DNA of 32,183 nucleotides from Agrobacterium rosae. Lineage in GTDB: Bacteria > Pseudomonadota > Alphaproteobacteria > Rhizobiales > Rhizobiaceae. The notes beneath the pieces were generated by a model. It was not told where the DNA came from, ran no database searches, and saw nothing but the letters and a program-made list of their open reading frames with translations. Made by a program: the position numbers and the translations under genes. The number at the start of each line of letters is the position of its first letter. Position 1 is the stretch's first letter. The DNA lies in assembly GCF_002915175.1 (NCBI RefSeq), contig NZ_NXEJ01000018.1, positions 1-32,183 of the forward strand, in the 5' to 3' direction. Below, one piece after another: positions 8,205 to 16,884 of this stretch.

Positions 8205-9791
8205 ATGCTGAACGCCGCCGATCTTCCCGATGATGTTGCTGCCCTGAAGGCGATGCTGATCGCAGCCCAGGCACGCGAGACGCCCAAGGACGTCGCGATA
8301 GCAAGTAAGGACGAGCATATCGCTCGCAAGGACGAGCGGATCGAACGGCTTGAGAAGCTGGTCGCAGCCTTCAAGCAGGCAGCATTTGGGCGCAAATCCG
8401 AGAAGACCGATCCCGACCAGTTCGATCTGGCATTGGAGGACCTGGAAACGGCGATGGCCGCGATCCATGCCGAGGACGAGGCGGACACTCCTGCTGGAAC
8501 TAGGACGACCAAGTCACGCACGACCAATCGTGGCTCTCTTCCAAAACATCTTCCCCGAGTGGAAGAGGTGATCGAGCCAGCAAGCCTGATCTGCGCCTGT
8601 GGCGGTTGCCTGCATTGCATCGGGGAGGATGTCTCCGAACGCCTCGATGTCATACCGGCGCAATTCCGAGTCTTGGTCACGCGCCGTCCCAAATATGCCT
8701 GCCGTGCCTGCACCGACGGCGTTGTTCAGGCTCCGGCTCCGGCAAGGTTGATCCAGGCAGGGTTGCCGACGGAAGCGACCGTCGCCCATGTGCTGGTCTC
8801 TAAATATGCCGATCATCTACCCCTCTATCGGCAAGCGCAGATCATGAGCCGCCAGGGCGTCGATCTCGACCGGTCCACGCTTGCCGACTGGGTCGGTCGA
8901 GCAGCCTATGAGCTGCGTCCCATCTTCGATGCGCTGATCACTGAGCTGAAGCGCTCAACCAAATTGTTCATGGACGAGACGCGTGCTCCGGTTCTTGATC
9001 CAGGCTCTCGCAAAACCAAGACCGGATACTTCTGGGCGTTGGCACGGGATGATCGCCCATGGGGCGGCGGTGATCCGCCAGGTGTTGCCTTCACCTACGC
9101 GCCCGGTCGCGGAGGCATCCATGCCGAACGGATATTGCAGGGCTTTTCCGGCATCCTGCAGGTCGATGGTTATGCCGGATACAACAGACTGATCGCGCCT
9201 GAGCGCGTTGGCCCGGACATCCGGCTTGCCTATTGCTGGGCGCACGCTCGTCGCAAGCTGGTGGAGATCACCCGTAACGGAACAGCACCCATTGCCGAGG
9301 ACGGCGTCAAACGGATCGGCGAGCTGTATCGGATAGAGACCGAATTGCGCGGTTTTGATCCGGAGGCTCGCGTGACCGGACGGAAGGAACGGTCTGCACC
9401 GCTCGTCGCCGCCATGCAGGTTTGGCTTACGCATAACAAAGCCCGTGTCGCTGCAAAATCCCCGCTCGGCGAAGCCTTGGCCTACATCACCAAATACTGG
9501 GATGGTCTCCAACTCTTCCTGACAGACGGTCGCATCGAGATCGACAATAATACCGTCGAGCGGACCATCCGACCGATTGCACTGAACCGGAAGAACGCGC
9601 TATTTGCGGGCCACGATGCCGGAGCAGAGAACTGGGCGGCCATCGCATCGCTCATCGAGACCTGTAAGCTCAATTCGGTCGATCCACTGGCCTATTTGAC
9701 CGCCACGCTCACCGCCATAGTAAACGGCCACAAGCAGAACCGGGTTCACGAGCTGATGCCGTGGAATTATTCGGAGCGAACACTCGGCTGA
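8205..9791 (+). CDS. tnpC: IS66 family transposase TnpC
   Basis: A 528-residue DDE transposase. Its order is an N-terminal leucine-rich helix (residues about 25-70), a zinc-binding region with CACGGCLHC and YACRAC, and the catalytic core: an Asp in LFMDETRAP (near 256), an Asp in LQVDGYAGYN (near 319) and the Glu in DNNTVERTIRPIALNRKN (near 447). The C-terminal IS66 segment after NALFAGHDAGAENWA is present. The frame is intact at normal length, so loss of mobility would come from the missing right end and not from the protein. Confidence 0.93.
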   Translation: MLNAADLPDDVAALKAMLIAAQARETPKDVAIASKDEHIARKDERIERLEKLVAAFKQAAFGRKSEKTDPDQFDLALEDLETAMAAIHAEDEADTPAGTRTTKSRTTNRGSLPKHLPRVEEVIEPASLICACGGCLHCIGEDVSERLDVIPAQFRVLVTRRPKYACRACTDGVVQAPAPARLIQAGLPTEATVAHVLVSKYADHLPLYRQAQIMSRQGVDLDRSTLADWVGRAAYELRPIFDALITELKRSTKLFMDETRAPVLDPGSRKTKTGYFWALARDDRPWGGGDPPGVAFTYAPGRGGIHAERILQGFSGILQVDGYAGYNRLIAPERVGPDIRLAYCWAHARRKLVEITRNGTAPIAEDGVKRIGELYRIETELRGFDPEARVTGRKERSAPLVAAMQVWLTHNKARVAAKSPLGEALAYITKYWDGLQLFLTDGRIEIDNNTVERTIRPIALNRKNALFAGHDAGAENWAAIASLIETCKLNSVDPLAYLTATLTAIVNGHKQNRVHELMPWNYSERTLG

Positions 9792-9908
9792 AGTCTGGTG
9801 TCGGGTTTAAGCGGTCATCGAAACTCAATGGATATCTCTTGCAGATCCTCTTTTAGGCGTCTCTTCATCCTTTCCTCATACGTTCCAAGGAAAGAACTGG
9901 GTGACTTC

Positions 9909-10055
9909 ATGCGTTTAATATTTGCTGCCGCCATTACCTTTGTCGCGATCACTGGTATCTTCGGAGCGTATTCGACACTTCAATCCTCAAGCAATTTCAG
10001 CAACCATTTGCCGTACGCCGTCTTTGAAAACATAAGTCCATATTCGCGCACTTGA
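9909..10055 (+). CDS. Possible truncated exported small protein
   Basis: An ATG at 9909 opens a 48-codon frame starting [20 protein letters not shown], which looks like a signal peptide or a membrane anchor. A GGTGA lies four bases before it. The rest of the frame is antisense to the end of rfbA, and the stop falls at 10055. If real, it is the 5' end of a secreted-protein gene cut off where the rfb block joins. It could also be chance. Confidence 0.25.
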   Translation: MRLIFAAAITFVAITGIFGAYSTLQSSSNFSNHLPYAVFENISPYSRT

Positions 10056-10846
10056 TCCCGCGTGATCCATCCATTTGTATATGCTATCTCCTCGATGCAC
10101 GCGACGCTCGTACCCTGTCGGTGCTGGATAGTCCGAACAAATTCCGAAGCTTCGAGTAGGCTGTCATGGGTACCGGTGTCCAGCCACGCATAGCCACGGG
10201 ACATGCGCTCAACGAATAGCTCGCTCTTTTCCATATAGATACGGTTCAGGTCCGTAATTTCATACTCCCCACGTGCAGACGGCTGCATGGTGCGCGCATA
10301 TTCGACGACTTTGCTGTCGTAAAAATACAGGCCGGTGACAGCCATACGCGATTTGGGTGACGTTGGTTTCTCTTCCAACGACAAAGCTCGCCCGTCCGCA
10401 TCAAGCTCGACCACGCCATATCTTTCAGGATCATCCACTTCATATGCAAAGACTGTAGCACCCGTCTTGCGGTCGCGTGCCTGTGCGAGCAGCCCCTGAA
10501 GGCCGGCCCCGAAAAAGATGTTGTCGCCAAGAACCAGAGCGACATTGTCGTCACCGATAAATTCGGCACCCAATGTAAACGCTTGCGCCAGTCCGTCTGG
10601 TTTGGGTTGTACGACATAGGAGAAGTTCAGTCCCCAACCAGAGCCATCGCCGAACAAACGTTTGTAGCTGTCCATGTACTCAGGAGAGGATATTATCAAT
10701 ATGTCGCGAATGCCAGCCAGCATCAGAACAGACAACGGATAATAAATCATTGGCTTGTCGTACACGGGAATGAGTTGCTTATTGACGGCCAGTGTCGCGG
10801 GATGAAGCCGTGTACCGCTGCCGCCGGCAAGTATGATGCCCTTCAT
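9980..10846 (-). CDS. rfbA: Glucose-1-phosphate thymidylyltransferase
   Basis: A 288-residue enzyme that joins dTTP and glucose 1-phosphate into dTDP-glucose, the first step of dTDP-L-rhamnose synthesis in the cytoplasm. The N-terminal nucleotide-binding loop is [17 protein letters not shown], followed by [28 protein letters not shown] carries the metal-binding Asp, and EEKPTSPKS and [17 protein letters not shown] are diagnostic. Length is normal. It is the last gene of the cluster: its ATG overlaps the rfbD stop by 4 bases (ATGA), so the two are probably translationally coupled. Confidence 0.95.
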   Translation of the reverse strand: MKGIILAGGSGTRLHPATLAVNKQLIPVYDKPMIYYPLSVLMLAGIRDILIISSPEYMDSYKRLFGDGSGWGLNFSYVVQPKPDGLAQAFTLGAEFIGDDNVALVLGDNIFFGAGLQGLLAQARDRKTGATVFAYEVDDPERYGVVELDADGRALSLEEKPTSPKSRMAVTGLYFYDSKVVEYARTMQPSARGEYEITDLNRIYMEKSELFVERMSRGYAWLDTGTHDSLLEASEFVRTIQHRQGTSVACIEEIAYTNGWITRDQVREYGLMFSKTAYGKWLLKLLED

Positions 10847-11772
10847 TTATTGTCTCCTGAAATTTCGTCGGCACGCGACGTTTGGATAATCTGGGCAACT
10901 GTTTTTCGCGTAGAAGTTTGCCACTGCGGCAGGGACACGCCATAAGTATTTAGGAGCTTTCCACAGTTCAGGCGTGAGTTGGTTGGCCTTTTGGCAGGAG
11001 TAGGGTAATTGCTTGAAGGAATTCTGTTCACCCCCGCAGAGGGACCGCCCATCTCAGCGGAGGCTCTGAAAATTTCTTCGGCAAAATCGGCCCAACTGGC
11101 CTCGCCAGTCGCCGTCGTATGGAATATCCCTCGTAGTCTAGGGTCGGTTGAGGCAAGAAGGCTGCGAGAGACAGCAAGCACTGCTCCGGCAATATCGAGC
11201 GCGGATGTCGGATTTCCGAACTGGTCGTCGACCACGTTGACGACGTCACGGCTTTCGGCCACTCGCAGCATTGTCTTCAGAAAATTTTTTCCGAACGGAC
11301 TGTAAACCCAGGCGGTCCGCAGTATCGCATAATTGTCCGTCGCCGCCGCCACGGCCTTTTCGCCGTCCAGTTTGCTTGCACCGTAAGCGCCCAACGGCGA
11401 GACTGCATCGGCCTCTTTATACGGCGTTCTTTTAGCGCCATCAAAGACATAGTCTGTCGAGATTTGCACGATCGGTATGTCGAGCTTTGCCGCAGCCGCT
11501 GCTAGAGCCGATGGGCCGTCTCTGTTGACAACGTGCGCCAACGCACTCTCGCTCTCCGCCTGGTCTACAGCGGTATAAGCAGCCGCGGATATTACGAGAT
11601 CAGGTTTGAGCTCCATCACTGCACCGGTTACGGTTTCCGGTCTTGCGAGATCTAGCTTTGGTCTTCCTACAGCAATAATCTCTACCGAAGCATCGCTTGC
11701 CGCTTGTTGAATGAGCGACTGTGCGAGCTGACCTTCCAGCCCGGTGACAAGATAGCGTTTGACGTTCGTCAT
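10843..11772 (-). CDS. rfbD: dTDP-4-dehydrorhamnose reductase
   Basis: A 309-residue short-chain dehydrogenase/reductase that makes dTDP-L-rhamnose with NAD(P)H, the last step of the pathway. The Rossmann loop is [12 protein letters not shown] (residues 9-20), [11 protein letters not shown] (102-112) supplies the catalytic Thr/Asp region, and the YxxxK pair is Tyr130/Lys134 in [13 protein letters not shown] chose the ATG at 11772 because it begins [11 protein letters not shown], just before the Rossmann fold, and overlaps the rfbB TGA as ATGA. A longer frame to 11913 only runs antiparallel inside rfbB coding sequence. Confidence 0.93.
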   Translation of the reverse strand: MTNVKRYLVTGLEGQLAQSLIQQAASDASVEIIAVGRPKLDLARPETVTGAVMELKPDLVISAAAYTAVDQAESESALAHVVNRDGPSALAAAAAKLDIPIVQISTDYVFDGAKRTPYKEADAVSPLGAYGASKLDGEKAVAAATDNYAILRTAWVYSPFGKNFLKTMLRVAESRDVVNVVDDQFGNPTSALDIAGAVLAVSRSLLASTDPRLRGIFHTTATGEASWADFAEEIFRASAEMGGPSAGVNRIPSSNYPTPAKRPTNSRLNCGKLLNTYGVSLPQWQTSTRKTVAQIIQTSRADEISGDNK

Positions 11773-12830
11773 GCCGCGGATCCTGAGGGTAGAAGACCCA
11801 GCCGGTCTCCCTTGTATCCGTGCCGTAAGGGTGACCACCACCATTCGTTTTCGAGATACCATTTTACTGTCTTTTCGATCCCTGTGTCGAAGTTTTCGAC
11901 GGCCTTCCAGCACAGTTCCTGCTCGAGCTTTGTTGCATCGATTGCGTAGCGTGCATCATGTCCGGGTCGATCCTGAACATACTTAATCAATCTGGAATGT
12001 GGGCCATGTTCAGGGCGAAATTCATCCATCAGCGCGCAAATGCGGTTGACGACATCAATGTTTCGCTGCTCGTTTCTGCCGCCCACATTGTATGTTTCGC
12101 CAACGCGTCCACGCTCTGCGATGAGATCCAAAGCTTTGGCATGATCTTCAACAAACAACCAGTCACGTATGTTGCTCCCGCTACCATAAACAGGCAGAGA
12201 TTTACCCTCAATCGCACTGATGATCATGAGCGGAATGAGCTTTTCTGGGAAATGGAAAGGCCCATAATTGTTCGAGCAGTTGGATACCACAACTGGCAAG
12301 CCATAAGTCCTCTCCCACGCCTTCGCGAGATGGTCAGACGCTGCTTTTGTGGCAGAGTAGGGCGAACTGGGATCATATGGCGTGGTTTCGGTAAATTGGC
12401 CTTCCTCGCCCAATGAACCGTAGACTTCATCAGTTGAAATGTGGAGGAAACGAAATGTCCGTTTCGCACTGCTGTCTAAAGATTGCCAAAAAGCACGCGC
12501 GCATTCGAGCATGTTGAATGTGCCAAGCACATTCGTTTCAACGAAATCCTTAGCACCCGTGATAGACCGGTCAACATGGCTTTCGGCTGCCAAGTGCATG
12601 ATGCGATCTGGTCTGAAACTTGAAATTGCTTGTGTTATGGATGTTTTGTCGCAGACATCTGCATTTTCGAAGCGATATAGCGGATTATCACTCACTGACA
12701 CCATAGACGTCAGCGTCCCGGCGTAAGTCAACTTGTCAATATTCAATACATCGTAGTGCTTGTCGTTGACTAGATGTCTAACGACAGCAGATCCGATAAA
12801 ACCTGCACCGCCGGTAACGAGTACGCGCAT
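11769..12830 (-). CDS. rfbB: dTDP-glucose 4,6-dehydratase
   Basis: A 353-residue NAD-dependent enzyme that converts dTDP-glucose to dTDP-4-keto-6-deoxyglucose, step two of the rhamnose pathway. It has [11 protein letters not shown] (residues 7-17) for NAD binding, [10 protein letters not shown] (81-90), STDEVYG (132-138) with the catalytic Asp-Glu pair, and Tyr158/Lys162 in [27 protein letters not shown] and [15 protein letters not shown] are typical of the family. It starts 31 bases downstream of rfbC and overlaps rfbD by 4 bases. Confidence 0.95.
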   Translation of the reverse strand: MRVLVTGGAGFIGSAVVRHLVNDKHYDVLNIDKLTYAGTLTSMVSVSDNPLYRFENADVCDKTSITQAISSFRPDRIMHLAAESHVDRSITGAKDFVETNVLGTFNMLECARAFWQSLDSSAKRTFRFLHISTDEVYGSLGEEGQFTETTPYDPSSPYSATKAASDHLAKAWERTYGLPVVVSNCSNNYGPFHFPEKLIPLMIISAIEGKSLPVYGSGSNIRDWLFVEDHAKALDLIAERGRVGETYNVGGRNEQRNIDVVNRICALMDEFRPEHGPHSRLIKYVQDRPGHDARYAIDATKLEQELCWKAVENFDTGIEKTVKWYLENEWWWSPLRHGYKGDRLGLLPSGSAA

Positions 12831-12861
12831 TCACTCAAATCTCCTGGTAAATTCGATCGCC

Positions 12862-13416
12862 TTAGACGAAATTGGTATCTAACTCGGCGAGCAGTGGTTG
12901 CTTTTTATCCTTGTCAGACAGAACCGCGTCACTGACGGCGACCGGCCAATCGATGTTCAGTGCCGGATCGTTCCAAAGCAAACCTCGGTCACAATCGAAC
13001 GCATAGTAGTCAGTCACTTTGTAGCTTATGACAGTATCTGGCTCTAACGTGCAAAATCCATGCGCGAATCCAGGCGGTACCCATAGTTGATGAGCATTTC
13101 CTGCCGTGAGTTCAACAGAAACGTGATGGCCATAGGTCAGGGAGCCCACTCTGATGTCAACTACGACGTCCTGTAATGCACCGGCTATGCATGTTACCAG
13201 CTTCCCTTGGGCATGAGGATTAAGCTGAAAATGGAGGCCTCGGACAGTGCCAACTTTTGCAGATAATGAGCGATTTTCTTGAACAAAAGTGAAATCGCCA
13301 ACATTGCGCTGGAACCACTCCGCTCGAAAGGTCTCCATAAAATATCCGCGATCATCACCGAAACGGCTCGGCACCAAAAGCACGACGTCCTCGATATGTG
13401 TTGGTTCAAATTGCAT
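12862..13416 (-). CDS. rfbC: dTDP-4-dehydrorhamnose 3,5-epimerase
   Basis: A 184-residue cupin-fold epimerase, step three of dTDP-L-rhamnose synthesis. It shows DDRGYFMETFRAEWF (residues 21-35), QENRSLS and the active-site block VRGLHFQ with His62, VVDIRVGS, and the late His in PPGFAHGFCTLE. Length is normal. It is the first gene of rfbCBDA on the minus strand. The region before it (13417-13583) should hold the promoter, but I find no confident -35/-10 pair, and the ribosome site is weak (GAGAG about 8 bases before the ATG). Confidence 0.94.
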   Translation of the reverse strand: MQFEPTHIEDVVLLVPSRFGDDRGYFMETFRAEWFQRNVGDFTFVQENRSLSAKVGTVRGLHFQLNPHAQGKLVTCIAGALQDVVVDIRVGSLTYGHHVSVELTAGNAHQLWVPPGFAHGFCTLEPDTVISYKVTDYYAFDCDRGLLWNDPALNIDWPVAVSDAVLSDKDKKQPLLAELDTNFV

Positions 13417-13583
13417 TCATATTTTCTCTCGCCGCGGCTATCACCTTCAACCACAGGGAATATTGGAGTGCAATCCAAAAAAATCGACAGCGCTAGAATT
13501 ACAGGACACTTATCTTGTGGCGGTACTTATTATTCCTGCTAAACAATTAGGGGCCGGCTCTTATAGGACACCAAGGAGAATAG

Positions 13584-14004
13584 ATGGATTTCCGAACCAG
13601 CGGTGAGGTGTGCTGCAAGGCGGGCATTCGGATGCGACGTTCTACTGGCGCAAAAAGCACGTGGGCCTGACGGCCATCCGGGATGGAGCGCCTCCGCCAA
13701 CTCGAAGAAGAAAATGCCAAGCTGAAGCATCGTCGCCGACTTGTCTCTGGATAAGGCCGTGCACCAGGATGTGCTTTTAAGATCTGAGGTCTATACGCGA
13801 GCGCAAGCCTGTCGACACGATATAGAAGGGCAGGAACGTTTCGACTAGGCGTGCATGCTCTGGGTTGAAAATCGACAGGTCGCTCCATGTGTACAAGTCC
13901 AGGTGCGGTGATCAGGCCGAACTGAAGTTCAAGATCAAGTATATCTGCCAAACGCGTGTGAGTTACGGTTATCGTCTCTTTCATGTTCTGCTCAGACGTG
14001 ATGA
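13584..14004 (+). pseudogene. Decayed IS3 copy related to the element at 468-1704
   Basis: On the plus strand this stretch reads as scattered pieces of the same transposase: GEVCCKAGI and ATFYWRKKHVGL from the OrfA start, QLEEENAKLK in another frame, RRACSGLKIDRSLHVYKS, and DQAELKFKIKYICQTRVSYG near the OrfB start. The last match is HVLLRRDE at about 14004. Residues 8-25 of OrfA are deleted, several frameshifts and stops interrupt the rest, and no catalytic core remains. GGAGAATAGATG at 13575-13586 corresponds to the old orfA start. It separates rfbC from the methyltransferase relic. Confidence 0.75.
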
Positions 14005-14250
14005 ATGAGCCTTGCCCCGTTAAACTGCTCCTTGACGCCGCCGTCCCGCTAAACGAGATCAACTTCCTCTATTGCAGTAACATCTTAGAGATTTTTATAT
14101 CTCTGCCTCAGTTCATCGGCTGTTGCGTGATCGAAGATTATATTTTCAACGCCTTCTCGCTTCGGTAATATTGGCCGTTAAGTTTGGTCGATCTCAATCC
14201 CTCTCGTGGGTCGCGCAGATTGATTTGCTAATATGGTCGCAAAAGCTCAT
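14005..14250 (-). pseudogene. Decayed paralog of the methyltransferase at 17139-18149
   Basis: Read on the minus strand from an ATG at 14250, the product starts MSFCDHISKSI, matching the MEFRDYVRQEV start of the intact protein. In the next frame it continues RPTRGIEI, then RPI, then IIFDHATADELRQRYKN, aligned to RSTRGIEI, RPI and VIIDHASAEDLKTKYSD of the intact copy. VEEVDLV-like and RDGGVKEQF-like stretches follow, interrupted by at least three stop codons and one frameshift. The remainder of the gene is gone at the junction with the IS3 relic. It records an older second methyltransferase gene beside the sulfotransferase. Confidence 0.65.
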
Positions 14251-14310
14251 TTTTTTCCGACTTTCTATAGAGGCCAAAATTCACTTTTTAAGGTTCGTAC
14301 TATTATTGAA

Positions 14311-14997
14311 CTACTTGTCACCAATAATATTGAAAACGCCTCCGGTCACCACGTCCTTGTATCCACCCGATTTTACAATACGTTCCGCGGCGTCTAATTC
14401 GTGAGGGCTGACTTCCAGACTGCAAAGATCAACAAACTCTCTAACGAAGATGCCTGGGTACTGCATGAGCTTCTCATACTCGCATATAGCAAACGCACCT
14501 TTTATTGAGCCAATATTTTGAAAACATTCACCATACATAGAAATTGCGTGAGAATAGCCTCGGAAATAGTCAGACATATTATTTGCGTAGGTTTCATCTC
14601 GGTTCACCAAGCTACGGGCTACGGATATTGGATTCCGAACTACTACCAAATAGAGCGGATTTGGTAGGGTGTCTTCAAAGACGTGGAGCATGGTAAGAGC
14701 TGCCGGCAGCTTAAGACTCCAGCCAGAAAAATTATTGACTCGGTTTTCAATCAGTGAACTCCAGTCATTGTAGTTGAAATTACCATGATTTATTAGGTCC
14801 GCGAAGTCGACATCCTCATGCGTTAAGGGATGTAGCTTGTTTCCTAAGTTCACTCCCGTCAAACGCATGACCGAGCCGACAGCGGATGTGCCACCGCGGC
14901 TCGCCCCCGAAACGATGATATTGAGAGGCGATCCTGCGATCAATTTGCGTTTGTCGCTTCCAAATACAACAAGAGTCTCTTTCTGCTCAACCTGCAT
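14311..14997 (-). CDS. Sulfotransferase-family protein
   Basis: A 228-residue protein with the two PAPS-binding motifs of cytosolic-type sulfotransferases. The 5'-phosphosulfate loop is IIVSGASRGGTSAVGSVM (residues 27-44), and the 3'-phosphate motif is LYLVVVRNPISVARSLVNRD (115-134), with Arg121 and Ser129 in the expected places. WSLKLP (93-98) fits the lysine that often assists catalysis. There is no signal peptide or membrane segment, so it probably acts in the cytoplasm on a lipid-linked or nucleotide-linked glycan. AAGGA lies six bases before the ATG. It does not resemble NodH beyond the motifs. CysD and CysNC, 6 kb away, would supply PAPS. The acceptor is unknown; phosphorylation instead of sulfation cannot be excluded from sequence alone. 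Confidence 0.75.
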   Translation of the reverse strand: MQVEQKETLVVFGSDKRKLIAGSPLNIIVSGASRGGTSAVGSVMRLTGVNLGNKLHPLTHEDVDFADLINHGNFNYNDWSSLIENRVNNFSGWSLKLPAALTMLHVFEDTLPNPLYLVVVRNPISVARSLVNRDETYANNMSDYFRGYSHAISMYGECFQNIGSIKGAFAICEYEKLMQYPGIFVREFVDLCSLEVSPHELDAAERIVKSGGYKDVVTGGVFNIIGDK

Positions 14998-15185
14998 ATT
15001 ATTTCCTTCTAATCAGCGATGTGATTCCACCGAAAATAGTAATGAGATCAAGTTAAATATAAACGTACCCTCTATCAACTACCCCTAAAGAACAGCGTGA
15101 CCTCTATCCAAAGTGACCATTTTCATTATCTGTTTGAAGACAATGTCAGGATTTAATCAGAGCAGGTTCCTATTTTGCAACCAAT

Positions 15186-15511
15186 TCGACCACCCGAACC
15201 CGGGCCGAGCAGATTTATCTTATCCTCATTGGAGCGCCTCATCGCAGAGAAATATTGACGTACCAGATTATTGCGGCTCATATGGGCTACAAAGGATCAG
15301 GCGTTCTGGATAGGCAACTAGGGCACTTGATGCAATGGCGCGATGCAAACAGACAGCCACCCCTCACGGTACTTGTCGTGAACAAGAAAACCGGGTCGCC
15401 GGGCCCAGGATTGGTACTCGCCACCAAGTTCAACGCTGACAGAGAATCCGTTTCCAGTTCGATTGGTATTCCATAGTTCCGCTAACGGCTGCCGAACTCC
15501 CAGACTCCTAA
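15186..15511 (+). pseudogene. Frameshifted, start-less small conserved protein
   Basis: The plus strand reads RTRAEQIYLILIGAPHRREI, then LTYQIIAAHMGYKGSG, LDRQLGHLMQWRDAN, PPLTVLVVNKKTGSPGPGL and ATKFNADRESV. I associate this pattern with a small conserved proteobacterial family of about 120 residues whose function I do not know. No ATG or GTG lies in frame between an upstream stop at 15135-15137 and residue Met in HMGY. Near 15452 the frame shifts by one base: the other frame continues FQFDWYSIVPLTAAELPDS to a TAA at 15509-15511, while the uncorrected frame stops at 15476. Both defects point to a pseudogene, although a TTG start at 15255 is conceivable. IS630 inserted 12 bases past its end. 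Confidence 0.6.
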
Positions 15512-15523
15512 TACTATTTGCTA

Positions 15524-16317
15524 GAGCGCGTCCGTTTTATTCCGGGTCATAACCTGCAGTCGCGAAGTAGTTTGCACATTCCTGTGGTTTGATGAGCGGA
15601 ACGATTTTACCGACGTATCCCACAACGCATCGACTGAGCGCTCGGCTTTAGCCCGCAGAAGCGCTTTCAGTTTGGAAAAGGCCATCTCGATTGGATTAAA
15701 ATCAGGGCTGCAGGGCGGGAGATAAAGCAACCAGCAACTTCGATGGCTTGGTGAACATCTTCGGCTTTGTGAGCAGGCAAATTGTCCATAATAATGGCGT
15801 TGCCGGGGCCTGAGTAGTGGAACGAGAACCTGCTCGATATAGGCCAAGAATGCCACGCCGTACATCGGGCCATCGAGTACCATCGATGCGGTCATTCCGG
15901 AAAGCTTGAGCGCCCCTGTAAAGGTCGTGGTTTTCCAGTGACAATGGGGAACTGCCGACGGGCGGTATTCGCCGCATTGGGATCGACCGCGTAGTAGAGA
16001 CATCTTCGTGGAGAGACCAGTCTCATCGATAAAAACAAGCTTGGCAGGATCGAGATCAAGCGGGCCATCGAACCATGCCAAGCGTGATGTCTTTCTCATC
16101 ATCGATAAGGCCGACGATAAAGGCTTCATGCTCATCCAGTCTTGAGCCTGAGCGCCGGCTCTGTTTGCCTGCGGTCAGTTGACCCTGCCGCGCGTTGGCG
16201 ATCCACGCAATGGCCGTCGAAATCCCTATGCTAAACCGCGCATCAGCCGGATGCGCAGACATCCCGTCTGAAGACACAGCCAGAACTCGAATGCGAAGAT
16301 CATCGCTTAACGCTCAT
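15524..16317 (-). pseudogene. IS630 transposase, frameshifted
   Basis: Read on the minus strand, an ATG-TCA-TGA start has a stop as third codon where related proteins have a Gln. The frame then reads SDDLRIRVLAVSSDGM, SRRSGSRLDEHEAFIVGLI and, after a frame change, AWFDGPLDLDPAKLVFIDET (first catalytic Asp). After TALKLSGMTASMVLDGPMYG-type core sequence the frame shifts so that AIIMDNLPAHKAEDV (second Asp) is read in another frame, then shifts back to CSPDFNPIEMAFSKLKALL (last Glu). At least three lesions make the protein dead, though its ends could be moved in trans. Confidence 0.8.
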
Positions 16318-16406
16318 GACATTCATACCTCCTGATTCGAAAGTAGGCAATCACATCAAACAAACGTGTCACCTCAATTGCGGTTCCCCGTTCAATGGAC
16401 GCGCTC
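15524..16406 (-). mobile_element. IS630-family element with TA target duplication
   Basis: Terminal inverted repeats GAGCGCGTCC (15524-15533) and GGACGCGCTC (16397-16406) are perfect for 10 bases. They are flanked on both sides by TA (15522-15523 and 16407-16408), and CTAG surrounds each TA. Tc1/mariner-IS630 elements duplicate TA on insertion, so both ends are intact. The single gene inside is damaged. A related end lies at 20289-20301. Confidence 0.85.
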
Positions 16407-16529
16407 TAGAGATATAGACCCTTCTCAATACTCGACACCTGCCTGCCGAAGTTCAAGCGCGATGGCCGCAAACATTGGTTTCTCTGGCCGAAGCGATAAT
16501 TACCCGGCGACTGGTAACCTTCGGATGAA

Positions 16530-16570
16530 GCGGCGGGTGATTTCTTCTGTGGGGTGAGATCACCCGCCGC
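16530..16570. other. Perfect 12-bp hairpin
   Basis: GCGGCGGGTGAT (16530-16541) and ATCACCCGCCGC (16559-16570) form a perfect 12-bp stem with a 17-base loop. No T run follows on either strand, so it is not a standard intrinsic terminator. It ends 20 bases before the ATG of the small frame at 16590 and could act in its leader or as an operator. Confidence 0.55.
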
Positions 16571-16589
16571 AACGTTAAAAGGACGAGTT

Positions 16590-16727
16590 ATGAACTGCGA
16601 TCACAAGAGTACACTTGGCCAACCCTGCAAGTGTGGCGCTGTCATTGATGCCATCGTGCGGGACGGGAGATGGATAAACATTCCCCTCATGCTCCGCGAT
16701 GGTGCGCCAACTTCCCACGAAAGATAG
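16590..16727 (+). CDS. Small Cys-containing hypothetical protein (45 residues)
   Basis: An ATG at 16590 has AAAGGA six bases upstream, a good ribosome site. The product starts MNCDHKSTLGQPCKCGA, with three cysteines in 13 residues, and ends GRWINIPLMLRDGAPTSHER. The C-terminal part resembles the 'RxPLMLRDG' type of start seen in small rhizobial accessory proteins, but I cannot name a family. A later fragment (16870-16902) reads MPEMMGLRDGA, and 16885-17127 may be further pieces of the same gene, so this could be the 5' end of a broken longer gene and not a complete small one. Between 16728 and 16884 I see only a short frame from an ATG at 16764 (MRDSVRGMSHIEAARLPIYD...), possibly also part of it. 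Confidence 0.4.
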   Translation: MNCDHKSTLGQPCKCGAVIDAIVRDGRWINIPLMLRDGAPTSHER

Positions 16728-16884
16728 CCACTTCAGATGATGACTGATTCCGAGTAGAAAACCATGCGCGACAGTGTGCGTGGAATGAGCCATATCGAAG
16801 CCGCGAGGCTGCCGATCTACGACGACTTCAGAGGCCTTCTCGAATGATCGGGCGCACCAATGCCTGAAATGATGGGACTACGCG

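Larger units (their letters stand above)
7312..9805 (+). mobile_element. IS66-family element, right end missing
   Basis: It contains the complete IS66 gene set tnpA-tnpB-tnpC in the usual order. The left end starts GTAACCGATGTTCC, with the GTAA start typical of the family. After the tnpC stop at 9791 I find no inverted copy of the left tip. The sequence becomes unlike an IS66 end within about 15 bases, and the 8 bases before the left tip (7304-7311) do not recur after it. The right terminus is probably deleted, so the element should be immobile unless helped in trans. The right limit given is approximate. Confidence 0.8.

Noticed and set aside
11773..11913. 47-residue N-terminal extension of RfbD.
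   Set aside because: It lies inside rfbB coding sequence, is not conserved in RfbD-type proteins, and the ATGA overlap at 11769-11772 gives a normal start.
13470..13500. Partial nod-box look-alike (AATCCAAAAAAATCGA).
   Set aside because: Only the central half resembles the consensus, the remainder does not, and it points toward an IS3 relic and not a gene.
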